DNA of 64,000 bases from Plutella xylostella. Its lineage: Eukaryota; Arthropoda; Insecta; Lepidoptera; Plutellidae. Position numbers and translations under genes: made by a program. The notes beneath the pieces are model-generated. The model saw nothing but the letters and a program-made list of their open reading frames with translations, searched no databases and was not told where the DNA came from. Positions 33,436-44,515 of this stretch are shown here, in pieces. The stretch spans positions 3,975,501-4,039,500 of the forward strand of contig NC_063983.1 in the NCBI RefSeq assembly GCF_932276165.1, given 5' to 3'. Each line of letters opens with the position of its first letter. Positions within the stretch are counted from its first letter, which is position 1.

Positions 33436-34570
33436 CATATTTGCTTTAACGTAGTTACACCACACAACAGTTATTACATTTATTAGATAAATGTAAGTTC
33501 AATCAATTTATGTACCTACCTACATGCAACAATAAATAAAAAACAAATTATTGTATAATTATTTATTACCTCGCATATAACAATGTTTCAGTTCAGTTTT
33601 GTTCATGTCACTTGTAAAATAATATTCGAGTGGGTGTGTGTATTCCTTTTTTATTCCTTTCACCATGAAAACCAATTCATGTTTTGCTAGTTTAATGTTT
33701 CCCAAGAGAAGCAAATCCTTTCAATTGATCCCTAGCGGCATCATAATGCACTTGTAGTGATAAAGTCATTTCGTCCAAGATAATAGTGCATCATTTATCC
33801 TCGCGAGGCAAATCTTTGACGACATTTATCAGTTTGGTACACATAGTATTTTAATCTTCAGCGGATATGAAGATGTCGAATGCTTTTTGCCAGTGCCGCC
33901 ATTTCAGCTCGGTTCCCGTGGAACCACGTGGAACCTGGATCCATATGGAATCTGTTAGGTCGCAAGAATTTCATAAAAACACTTTTAGCGGATAGAGATG
34001 CTTTTTCTTGACACATCATTTTTATTTGTATATAAAATTTATAAATAACGATATACCGATAATATAGGCTTTTATGTACAAAAATTAAACATGTTATTTG
34101 CGAGACATTGTAAGACAACTGAACTGACACTGACACGCAATTTCTTCATAATAGCCATAGATCATGACAATGTTGACATTCAAATACTACTTATCTATGT
34201 GTCTTGTTATTGTTCTATGGTCTTGTTCATAACGCCATCTTACATCTTTTTTGGTAATAAGAGTAATATAAATAGATGGCGCTACCTTCTACTAAAAGTT
34301 CAGCCATTAAGGCACTGACCCCCCCTGCTAGTCGTGTAAAATCCTAAATTATTGCAAGAACTGCTTCATAAAAAACATGGTAAAATTATAGTTAAAAATA
34401 TAAAAACATGGTAAAGTTTCAAAATTAAATTACTACATTTCGAAATTAAATTAATTATTTTGATTCCCGTAACATCAATTAAAATTATCTTTGCAAAACA
34501 AAATTCTAACCTACAACCTAAACAAATTAATTAATTCAAATTCTAAAAAACCCAAACAATTCAATCCAAA
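33436..34570. other. Spacer upstream of CP4, nothing recognised
   Basis: AT-rich sequence with short frames only. It should contain the CP4 promoter and 5' UTR, but no element can be pinned down. Confidence 0.4.
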
Positions 34571-37500
34571 ATGATTCGCAAGAAACCCAAAAAGCGCCCA
34601 GTCAAATTAAGATCAGACATCAACCAACTAGGCTTCACGACTGACTGCTCAGCTAAGAGCTCGACCAGCATAGAACATGTCCAGTTTATGGAGACCCCCA
34701 CCACCAGCAGCGACTGGTGCAGAGGGGGGTCAGACGAGGACCGGTACCTCTTCAAGTCCAGACTGACTCCCAACCGCAAGTTCGACTCATACGTGTCGTT
34801 TAAACTTCATGACGAGAAGAGAGCCAGAAAGAGAACGTCAGTGAGAAGACATTCTAGTGTGAAAGTAAAACCACCCCCTTCGCCCCCGCCACAGCAGTTG
34901 CCCAATTTCCCGTTGCTGAATATTTATGGACGATGGGAACCGGTGAAAGGTTCGTATTGTTCCCTGCAGTGGACACTCAGACTGAGCACGCTCCAGACTC
35001 TCGATAAAATACGAGATCGTAGAGACTCTATTCGGCAGAGCTCACCAGTAGTTTTAATAGTGAATAGTTTTGTCGAGACTCAAGACAAAACATCTCGTAG
35101 AGAGCATGGAACGGGCTAAAGTAATACAATATTGAGTCAATACGTTTACCTACTGGTGGTAGATATATTAAGAGTGTAATTTTTCAGACCCCAACGCGAC
35201 CATGAACTGGAAAACCTTCCATCGTTTGGATGTGATAAACAAATTCCTTAATACTTTGGAATACGAGTATCCGTCTACTTGTAGTGTGTACAATATCGCC
35301 ACCACGGCTGAAGGCAGACAGGTCAAAGTAAGGCAACATTGATAAGTATTGTAGACATTGTGACTTGTCTTGACGATCGAATGGAGCAGTGGTTAGTTCT
35401 GACTGACTACTTTACCGAGGATCACGGGCTCAATCCTCGGCCAGGGCAAATATAAACAGAATTCGTATATAATTATTATTTTGGTGTGGTGTGACTGTGT
35501 GATAGATATCTCTTACCCAAACGGGTTAGAGATATCTATCGGTTAGTTTACCAAGCGTGGTCGTTATTGCTATAATCTCAAAGCTCCAACTGCTGTCAAC
35601 AAATGAATAAATTAGTACGTAGATAAATGGCTTATTTATTTTCCAGCTGATAAAAATATCTAACGGCATAGTAGGTAACTACGGTGTGTGGCTGGACGCC
35701 GGGATACATGCGCGGGAGTGGATCGGGCCCGCTGTGTGCACCTACGTCATCGACCAAATTGTACGGAACTACCAGACCTTGCCGTCCTATTTTAAGAACA
35801 AAGATTGGTTAGTCATACATACCTACTTGACTTTACATTTGTTTTTAGGTAGGTAACTATTTGATATGCTTACTTACTGTATGAGAGGTGGTAGCCCGTT
35901 TGGATAAACACCGACACCGCTTCAAACGACACAGATCGAACTCAAATCCCTCCCGAAAAACATCTTTCTTAATCGGGAACGGTTGTCAGTTTATAAGGAG
36001 GCCAAACAGGCTAGCCCTATTATGGTGAGGTAAATACCCCGTCAGGAACATGCATATCTGGATATATGAACTCACCTACAGCGGCAGCGTTCTACTTAAG
36101 CTGAGAAAGGCACTTCAGAACTTGTATAAGCAACATACACCATGAACATGCACAGGTAGGTTCCGTTCTAGTGAGCCAGGTGCTGTGAAATGCCGTAAAT
36201 ACATTTCCGCAGCTAATAGAACCTTATCCCTACTATGTAATGTAGGTATGTTTCGTCAATTTTATTATGTGCCAGGTACATAGTCCCGGTGCTGAACCCG
36301 GACGGGTACGAGTACTCGCACACGACGGACCGCATGTGGAGGAAGAACCGCTCCACGCACTTCGGCGTGCCCGGCTGCGGCGTCGACCTCAACAGGAACT
36401 TCAGGTACACGATTAACAAACACGCCTTTAGGGCCTCTGCTCAACTCTGCTGTGTTAAGTGAACCCCCGAAGCGGATGCCCATAATAAAACTGTTGTCTT
36501 TTGTTTTTTTTTATTATACGTACTATTCATACTAAGTACTCTGAACAACCGTGTATAATTATACTACTAAACAACCGTGCGTCTGCACCGAAACCGTTCC
36601 GTCCCGAAAACAGGGCTCCGATTCTCATCCAATACAACGCCTAGATTTGGTGGTGAGCGGCGTTGTTATCATCAGGTAGTCATTGGCCATAGCTAGTGAC
36701 CGATGTCAGTTACTTTGGTTCTCTGCTATAACGGGCTGATGATATGAATGTTGTTTCCAGTCTCGGGTGGGCCCCAGACAAGAACCAGCCAACTCACGCC
36801 AACTACCGCGGCCCGCATCCCTTCTCAGAAGCAGAGTCTATCGCTGTTCGAGTCAGTATGCCAATACATAATTATTAATAAACTATACTATAACTTGAGT
36901 TGCTTGCATATTTGCGATGGCTACCCGAAATGCTACTTTTTCAGATGTAAAAACACATATTTTTTCTAATCTTGTACCCATTTTCAGGATATGCTATCGT
37001 CTGGTATACCATTTTCCGTGTACATATCGATGCATAGTTTTGGGCAGTTGATTATGTTCCCGTACTCCCACACTCGGCAGATTTGTAAAAACTATGTCTA
37101 TCTGCTCGAAGGATCCACGTATATGTCTAAGGTAATGTGACTCATAGCAATCTATCAGTAACTAATACTTACCAATCATTAGAACCTATCAATATGTTTG
37201 AATTCTACAGTGGCTAATTATAATGTACAACTTACTACTATTCTGCATAATTAAGGTTTTATCACTGTAATAATCAGAAGCTCATCATCATAATCATTAA
37301 CGTCCCGAACCTCATTAAAAACTCTAACACCGGCAAAACCACCCATGGAAGTGTACTTAATATTATCTTTGCGACTGACATAGGCTACTTTTCATCCTGT
37401 AATTCCCACGCCAAAAAAGTTGCCGTAAAGACTATCATTAAACCTTTGCGTGCCATGGTACCTCGTATCACTGGTACATACCTACGCAATAGTGCGTAGT

Positions 37501-38272
37501 TGGCATTTAATAATGTTTGAATCTTCAGGCAATTTACGAGGCAACCGGCATGCAGTACAAGGTGGGCATCTCCAAGGACGTGCTGTACGGCGCGGCCGGC
37601 ACCAGCGCCGACTGGGCGCACGGCCGCGGCCGCGTCCCCTACTGCTACACCATCGAGCTCAGGAGCTACGAGCACAAGTTCGATCTGCCTGAAGACCAGG
37701 TCAAGATTTGATTGATATAGGATTGAACTGTATATTTTGGTATCAGCCAACTTTGATTAGTTCGATCTAGCAGAAGAACGCTGAACGCTGAAAATTTAAA
37801 ATTGTAAAGTGCCTTTCTGCAATTCGGCATAATCTATCAGTCAAATGCACATTAGGTACTGATTCCAAAAAAAATATTAATACGGCAAAAGTTTTGTGCG
37901 AATAGTGCATTTCTCATTTGCAAATGAGATAAGTTATTCGTCAGAACACCAAGGTACTTTTACTAAGCTCTAGATGAAATACTTAATATAACATGCGGGT
38001 ACATCTCGCACACGGCCATCCGACCAAAAGCTATACAGAGCCTTCTCTCGCAGCGTTAGTGCAGTGATTACCCGACTTCGAATAAAGGAGGAGGTTTAAA
38101 TTCGTCTGTTGTTATGTATGTTTGTTTTTTTTTAATAACAAAATTTTGGCTGCAGATCGAGGAGTGCGCGCACGAGGTGTTCATGTGCCTGCACGCGTTC
38201 ATGTCGTACTTCGACGCTATTGGCTGGCAGACGAAGTACATGGAGGAGGAAGCCGAGGAAGATGAATCTTGA
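34571..38272 (+). CDS. CP4: M14A carboxypeptidase (A-type, apparently active) with basic N-terminal region, no signal peptide
   Basis: Exons 34571-34949, 35188-35327, 35647-35807, 36276-36404, 36761-36851, 36988-37131, 37529-37699 and 38156-38272 (stop) give about 443 residues with consistent phases. Exon 1 (126 residues) begins MIRKKPKKRPVKLR, has KRARKRTSVRR and a Pro-rich tract, and ends GRWEPVKG, matching the end of CP3 exon 1. No hydrophobic leader is present, so the product is probably intracellular. The catalytic set is intact: GIHAREW, MHSF (Tyr198 replaced by Phe), DLNRNF, Tyr248 in VLYGAAG and Glu270 in IELRS. Position 255 is Ala (GTSADW). An extra intron splits the last exon compared with its neighbours, and the tail is acidic (MEEEAEEDES). 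AATAAA is at 38538-38543. The first donor (gttcgt) is non-consensus after GT. Confidence 0.92.
35370..35455 (+). repeat. Degenerate SINE in CP4 intron 2
   Basis: gacgatcgaatggagcagtggttagttctgactgactac ... gggctcaatcctcggccaggg is a decayed copy of the 32163 SINE head. Confidence 0.6.
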
Positions 38273-38994
38273 TCAATTGACAATAATATACTTACATGGG
38301 TGATGGGTAATTCGATATATTCCTTTAAGTTTACTGGAAATACCTTCCTCTAACACCAATTTAAAGGAATACATCGACTTAGCATTAGCAATCCCCTGTA
38401 AAAGTCTTATGAACTCTGGCAGCCATTTTCATGTTATTTAAAAAAGGTTTTTTGTTACATATTTACTCATTTTATTCGTATTATGCAGTTATAACATAAA
38501 CAATATTGTATGGTAAATCATTTTATTTAAATGTGTAAATAAATCCTTTGAGTATTGAATTTATTTAGCTTTACTTCCTTTCGTGACCTCAGAACAAAAT
38601 CTTGCAAAAGCTATAAAATCTATCCCATTATCTCTTATCTATGAACCATATAATATGAACTTCTGACTTCTAGAGAATTTTCCTTGTCTATGAGCATGTA
38701 CCACAAAATGCCATCCATCATCCGCATCATGCCGCAAAATACAAAATAAACATTAATTCCATTAAAATTAACAAGTAAATGTTTAATTGAAAATAAAAAA
38801 GTGGCCCCACGACGGCGAAAAACTCAAGTATGGGAGGCGAAGCTTACCAAGCTAGGCCAGCGCCGCTTCCTGAGAGTACTCGACACCGAAGGAGGTTAGA
38901 TTACTCTTCTATTATCTATACTCTTGAAGTAATCTTCAATTTATTGAAAGATTTTTAAAAATTCCAACAAAATTCCCAGTGATTTTTTCCCAAA

Positions 38995-39076
38995 ATGAAT
39001 TTCTTGCAAATTCTCCTAACTACGAGGTACAGAAGTCCAGGAATATTCCTAAGTCATAAAGCGGCGATATTTCCAG
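38995..39076 (+). other. Possible 5' exon of CP5, uncertain
   Basis: An ATG at 38995 (MNFLQILLTTR) reads in frame, without a stop, into the propeptide exon of CP5. The piece before the acceptor at 39075-39076 is only moderately hydrophobic and is not a good signal peptide. A ttccag acceptor at 39071-39076 suggests the real 5' exon is spliced from further upstream. Confidence 0.3.
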
Positions 39077-42000
39077 CTATCAACATATGGAAGGAAGAGA
39101 GCAGCAGTGTGGACATCATGGTGGATGGCAAGAGGGCTGCCTCCGTGGCCGGTCTGCTGCATGAGAGGGAGATCGCCTACTCGGTCGCCATCACTGATGT
39201 CGGCAACCGTCTCGACAGAGAAAAGAACAAGGAGTTAGCAACGCAAACTGAGAATAATAGCACTGCTTCTATGGGTACTAAATTTTACATGCATTAATCT
39301 ATGTAATTGTTAAACCCTGAGTACACCTACTGAGTAGAGTGGCCGAGACAGTATCCTCCGCCGAGCACTCGGTGAATTGTAATCCGTTCATTGGTCGTGG
39401 ATCGGCCGAGGACACTGTCTCGCCACTCTACCGGGTAGTTAGATGTAAACATGGGTATAGCCACGTTATCACTAGGTCTTCCTGACTACAACACATTAGA
39501 TGTGCCGTAGTCTGGAGACTTCCGCAATCGCCGTGAGCCTTTAAATTAACCTACTTACTGAAACATCTAGTTGACTCGCCACATCCAAATTCGTGTAAAT
39601 AATTAATTTCATTACAAAACAAAAATAAGTACCTATTGATTTTTTATTTTACTAAAATTCATTTATGTGATGATAAATCATCACTACAACAATGATTACC
39701 AAATTATCCTTAATAATTTAAGTAACACAACCCAAACATTACCTAATTTATGTCTCCAATCTTTCACGTAATTAGTTAATTACTCAACGTTAGGTTTATA
39801 AAAGCAATCATTATTACTATCACTTTCTTCCTCGTGTGACGAAGAGACCATCATATCATAGTTAGTATTTTAATATTTCTTATCGAAAACACAAATATTC
39901 TAAAGTCCCCTTATCACCTCCTAACTAATTTTAAACTCTCTTTTCCATCCTAAGGTTACCTAATAGAGATCGCTATAAGCAATATGCTCCCTTTTTGGTC
40001 TGTTTTTCTTATTAAGTGTACTTTCTTGTATCTCAATGTTTTTGGTACATATAAACAGTATTGTATTGTATTCCCGACAGTGCAACAAGTGCCTACACAG
40101 AAGATGGACTGGACCAACTACCACAGGTTGGATGTGATCTACGACTTCATGCACGGTCTGGCACAGGAGTACCCGGACCTGTGCAGTGTCTGTGACATCG
40201 GCATGACCAGCGAGGGACGACCGATCAAGGTATGGGACCATTTCTGGATAGGCCGAGTAGGCCCTGACTCCTGACATACAGGTGCTCCTATAGTTTAAGA
40301 GTCAAGGCGTCACCTTTTAAGTTAGGTTTTTTATTGCACAATAAATGTTATGATGTTGATAGAAAAAATGTGCCAAGTATCCTGCATTTTGTTATTGATC
40401 TTTGTTTCCTTCTTCTTTTTGTATTTTTGTTTTCATACCTTACCCATTTTCGTAACTTTATTTTTCTTATCTGTGTTGTCTGGGAAAAAATACTTTAAGT
40501 AATTATGGCCGCCGATCGTGCTATTTATTTCTGTTCTACGAGTATGTATGTGAATCCAGTTTGAAAGAGATAAATATATATCTTTTATTATGGTTCTCAC
40601 ATCAGCTGCTGAAGATCTCCAACGGCGAGCCGACCAACACCGGCGTCTGGCTCGACGGCTGCATCCACGCGCGCGAGTGGATCAGCCCCGCCGTCGTCAC
40701 CTACATAGCCAATGAAATAGCTCGAGGGTTTGATGAACATCCCTGCCACTTGGCCACCAAGGATTGGTAAGTTTTTTAAGCACCGATATAGTCATGGTTT
40801 TTTTATGTTTGTGGCTTCGAAACAGAAATCTGTTAGTTACAAAAGATGTTGAAGTGACTTGTGTTTCTGTTTCTGTTCCTTCTTTCCTAATATTATGTTC
40901 TTAGTAATTCTTACATAACTAGTAGCTCTACCGGTTTGTAGTATTTTCTTCTATCACAACCCTTTACCCTGTTTATTTCTTGTGGCTTCTTCTGTCTTTA
41001 GTAGTTTTCCCTGCCTCTAGTAGTTCTCTCAGCCTTGCAACCTCTAGCAACCCCCTCTACCTCTGCCCCCCTCCCTCTTCCTCCACCCCTCTCCCCCGTC
41101 TCACCACCCCCCTACCCGCAGGTACTTTTTACCAGTGGTGAACCCGGACGGGTACGAGTACTCGCACACTGACTGAACCTTAGAACAACAACAATCCCCT
41201 CTATTTGATCTGGCAGTTTCCTCCTTCCCACCACTCTCCTTATCTCCACCACCCCCCTCTCCTCAGGTACTTCCTGCCGGTGGTGAACCCGGACGGGTAC
41301 GAGTACTCGCACACGACGGACCGCATGTGGAGGAAGAATCGCGCGCGCTTCGGCGAGTGCGTCGGCGTTGACCTTAACAGGAACTTCAGGTATTATTATT
41401 ATTTAACTCTTTATTGTACAAATATTACAAATAAAAGCACAAAGGGTGGACTTAATGCTAAAAGCATTTTCTGCCGGTTATCATTCATATTACATTCTAT
41501 TCTCTTTCGGGGTGTAAGGACCTTCACCTGGCTCGCTCGAGTAGAACCATTGTGCATATTCCCAAGGTCTAAACTGCCTTCCTAAGCTTGGACCACATTA
41601 TGGTTCACATATCTAGATATGATTATTATTATTATTATAAATCTAGATATATGCAATAAGTTTCCTAAGGATGTTTTTCTTCACCGTATATATATTTTGA
41701 TATAAATAACTCATTTCAACTCACAAAGAACTGATTGGTACATGTCAGCGCCGGGATTCGAACCCTCATCTCAGGCGTGAGAAGCGTGGTGGTGGTGCTT
41801 GACTGAGCTACTGCCGCTCTATCAAGTAATCATTCATATTCTTTACATATTTATAGTAAAACTCTAGGTCACTGTAGAATTTGTTCCTTATCTGTTTGTG
41901 TTTTTACAGTAAAGGGTGGGGAGAGAAAGACGAAGAAGGCTCATCTACTGATCCGGGAAACATTTTCTTTAGAGGTCCTGCACCATTTTCTGAAAGTGAA

Positions 42001-44261
42001 AGTGCTGCTATTAGAGTAAGTAATACTGTCGTGGTAAATAATATCTTATACAAACAAATACAGGGTAAAGATTTATCAGTCTTTTTTCGGTGTGCAGTTC
42101 AATGTACTGAAAAACAGAGCTGGTGCAGGATGATGAAAGTATTTCGTTAACAATGACCAGCCATCGAGAAGTAAACTGTTAAAATTATACTTTCGGACTA
42201 GAATTTTTAACCCAAAAACCCCTCTATGCTGACGAAAAACGAACCAACGAGAGCTGTCGTGCAATCGGCCCGTTTAATTCAACGGGACAGAATCATTGCT
42301 TGAGCAGCAGGGCACCGACTCTTCGTTTTTCGCCATATAGAGTGACCCCTAGCCAGTCGGCAGTCATACCATGTCTGAACCGAATCCTAATCCTTTCCAG
42401 GACACAATACTGAGTGCAGAAAAGCCGTTCTGCATCTACCTGTCGTTCCACAGCTACGGGGAGGTGATCATCTTCCCGTGGGGCTACACGGCGGAGCCCT
42501 GCCCCGACTACGTGGAGCTGCTGCAGGGCGGCAGCATCATGGCTAAGGTGAGGCATATGTCCTTATTTATTGATGTAACATTGTGCTTCATTAAAAACTT
42601 AGTCAAAATACCAATATCCTATGAATTTATGCAAAATCGAGGTACAAGACGTGTACAGTCAACTGCAAAAGTAGCTATAAACTTTTGTACCTAGTCAAAC
42701 TCATAAGCTTCCTATTCATTCATTCAAACATTGACGTTATATTTAGTAGGTAGTTTGACAAGGTGCAAAAGTGTATAGCTACTTATGCAGCTGATTGTAC
42801 TCGTAATCGCAGAACACTATCTTTTATAAACGAACGTTCTGCTCTATAACAAACTTAGTCAAAGCCCCTTTAATACTGTGTGTCGAATATCACATCTTAT
42901 CTATTTATGCAATATGTATGTAAGTACAAGTTTAAGACGCGTATGTTTTAATTTTTATTGTAATTTTGTATTTGGTATGATACCTATGCCGTGTTCCGTA
43001 TCAAAATCAAATTTAACTAGCTCTACTCTCTCTAGTATCTACTTCAATATCAGTACAAACACACAAACTTTATCTTACACAATGACATGTTAAAATTGCC
43101 TGAGAAGTAGAAAGTAAATATGCGACGGTAAATTTCTTTTGGTTCGGAACACTCACAGTTTACATCAAAACGTTGTAGAACCAACAAACATCGCCGCAGC
43201 GCCGCCGCCGCTAGCCGCTTCAAATATTAACAGCATTTTAAATTTCTTCTCCTCAGGCGATTTTAGGCGCACACGGTAACACATACAAAGTGGGGAGCAC
43301 AAAAGACCTTATGTACTTCGCCTCAGGGACCAGTGTTGATTGGAGCTACGCCGTCGCCGGCATTCCCTATTCCTACATGATAGAGCTACGGGACAAGCAT
43401 AACAGGTTTCTTCTGCCGAAGAACGAAATACTTTTGACGTGCTCAGAGATATGGCATGGCATAGACAAACTGCTGGAATACGTGGATAATAGAATAGAGA
43501 ATGGTGAGCTACACATTTGTAGCTGCAAGGCTCCTCCGGACCCCAATAAGCCAAAAGAGCCAGTGACGCCCAGTAATGGACGCATCACCTTGGGTGAACT
43601 CCACTGCTCCAAATGTAGAAAAAGATAAACAATAAACCAAATGATTAATTCACAGTAAAGTTATTTTTTTCATTTTACGTTTTAAGTAATAGTACTCAAT
43701 ACTCAATCATACTTAATCATTTATTGCATCCATAAGTTTTACAGGTGTTCAATAGGTACATTAAATAAGGAACTTTATGGACCCTGTCGGGAACAGCAAA
43801 TAAAAAATAAGTCGAGCTGTTGTAAGTAGAGCATTATTTCATTTTGATACGGAACACTTTTAGAAACAGCATAAATGGACAGCAAACGATGAATACCTAC
43901 TATTCACTATTCTCAGGCTATACATGACATAATGGGTCGAACATACAAAGTGGGAAGCATCAAAGACCTGATGTACTACTCTTCGGGCACCAGCGTGGAC
44001 TGGGGCTACGCCGTGGGGAAGATCCCCTTCTGCTACTTGGTGGAACTCCAGGGTAAGAAGTACATGTTCCTACTCCCGAGGGAAAAGATCCAGATAACTT
44101 GCAAGTCAGTGTACCAGGGCGTCAGCAAACTACTGGAGTATACCGACGCTAGAGTCATGCACACCGGCCAAGACTGCAAGTGTGACGGAGGTCACGCAAA
44201 CTGTGATAAGTATGACTTCAAAATCGTCAGTCAAGATGCCAGTCGCACTTCGCTCCGATAA
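39077..44261 (+). CDS. CP5: M14A zinc carboxypeptidase (A-type) with two alternative last exons
   Basis: Exons 39077-39274 (propeptide, INIWKEES...LLHEREIAYSV), 40081-40229, 40606-40766, 41267-41389, 41910-42015 and 42401-42547, then either 43257-43628 or 43917-44261, each ending in a stop. Zinc ligands: CIHAREW and FHSY. Substrate Asn-Arg: DLNRNF. Tyr248 and Glu270 come from the last exon: LMYFASG/IELRD in the first version, LMYYSSG/VELQG in the second. Position 255 is Val in both (GTSVDW). Both versions carry C-terminal extensions with cysteines (CSCKAP..., CKCDGGHANC...) not seen in CP1-CP4. Poly(A) signals follow each last exon. A truncated extra copy of exon 4 lies at 41122-41174. The signal-peptide exon is unresolved. 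Confidence 0.92.
39336..39434. repeat. Short inverted repeat in CP5 intron
   Basis: agagtggccgagacagtatcctc at the left is nearly inverted by gaggacactgtctcgccactct at the right, with a spacer of about 55 bases. Probably a small MITE. Confidence 0.65.
39945..40075 (+). repeat. LINE-like 3' remnant abutting a CP5 acceptor
   Basis: agagatcgctataagcaatatgctccctttttggtc...tattaagtgtactttcttgtatctcaatgttt resembles 52290-52400 (agagattgctataggcaatgaggccgcctttt...). It ends only about five bases before the exon at 40081, so the T-rich tract preceding the acceptor is largely repeat-derived. Confidence 0.55.
41122..41174 (+). pseudogene. Truncated duplicate of CP5 exon 4 (decoy exon)
   Basis: After a polypyrimidine tract and an ag acceptor, the sequence encodes YFLPVVNPDGYEYSHT exactly as the genuine exon at 41267 does. 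It then runs into Asp and a TGA. The pyrimidine-rich intron just upstream is also duplicated. Splicing to it would introduce a stop after about 18 codons. Confidence 0.88.
41510..41825 (-). repeat. SINE-like remnant in CP5 intron, minus strand
   Basis: Matches 6955-7235. It contains cattggt.catgtcagcgccgggattcgaaccc, which on the minus strand is a B box (gggttcgaatcccgg). A LINE-type tail (ctctttattgtacaaatattac...gctaaaagcattttctgcc) precedes it at 41400-41480. Confidence 0.65.
42229..42350. mobile_element. Short MITE family member D (reverse orientation)
   Basis: cccctctatgctgacgaaaaacgaacc ... ttcgtttttcgccatatagagtgacccc has the ends of members A-C, and its interior gagagctgtcgtgcaatcgg matches member A reversed. 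It ends 51 bases before CP5 exon 6. Confidence 0.72.
43257..43628 (+). other. CP5 alternative last exon 7a
   Basis: Phase-0 exon of 124 codons including the stop, encoding YKVGSTKDLMYFASGTSVDW, Glu270 in MIELRD, and a C-terminal tail with CSCKAPPDPNKPKEP and CSKCRKR. An AATAAA at 43631-43636 begins two bases after the stop, giving an extremely short 3' UTR if used. Confidence 0.88.
43917..44261 (+). other. CP5 alternative last exon 7b
   Basis: Phase-0 exon of 115 codons including the stop, a homologue of 7a: YKVGSIKDLMYYSSGTSVDW, Glu270 in LVELQG (Arg272 of the family is Gln), and a Cys-rich tail CKCDGGHANC. It has its own acceptor (ttctcag) and its own AATAAA at 44275-44280. No full set of upstream exons lies between 43628 and 43917, so it must be used by CP5 or be a relic. 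Confidence 0.85.
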
Positions 44262-44274
44262 GCTCTCTTCAGCA

Positions 44275-44309
44275 AATAAAAATACATGTGAAAATTTGAT
44301 AACTTTATT
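44275..44309. terminator. Facing poly(A) signals of CP5 and the RUNX gene
   Basis: AATAAA 44275-44280 on the plus strand follows CP5 exon 7b. TTTATT 44304-44309 is AATAAA on the minus strand, about 207 bases beyond the RUNX stop. The two genes end tail-to-tail with only about 255 bases between stop codons. Confidence 0.7.
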
Positions 44310-44515
44310 TACACCTGCATTATCTTATAATACATTTAACAACGTTAAAACCTTAAACTATTTGAGATCCACATTCATTCGACTAATTGCGTCACAGCTA
44401 TTTACATCATCATTAATCAGAGTTCCAAGATTTGCTGCCACAGTCTCGCGGACGGTCACCACAGTTGTCTTTACAAGTTAACACTAATAGAACTATACAC
44501 ATCATATTACGACAG

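Noticed and set aside
38745..38900. Basic open stretch (VAPRRRKTQVWEAKL) before CP5, possibly a relic of a CP3/CP4-type first exon
   Set aside because: It has no Met and does not end in the GxWxPVKG motif; CP5 already has an ordinary propeptide exon.
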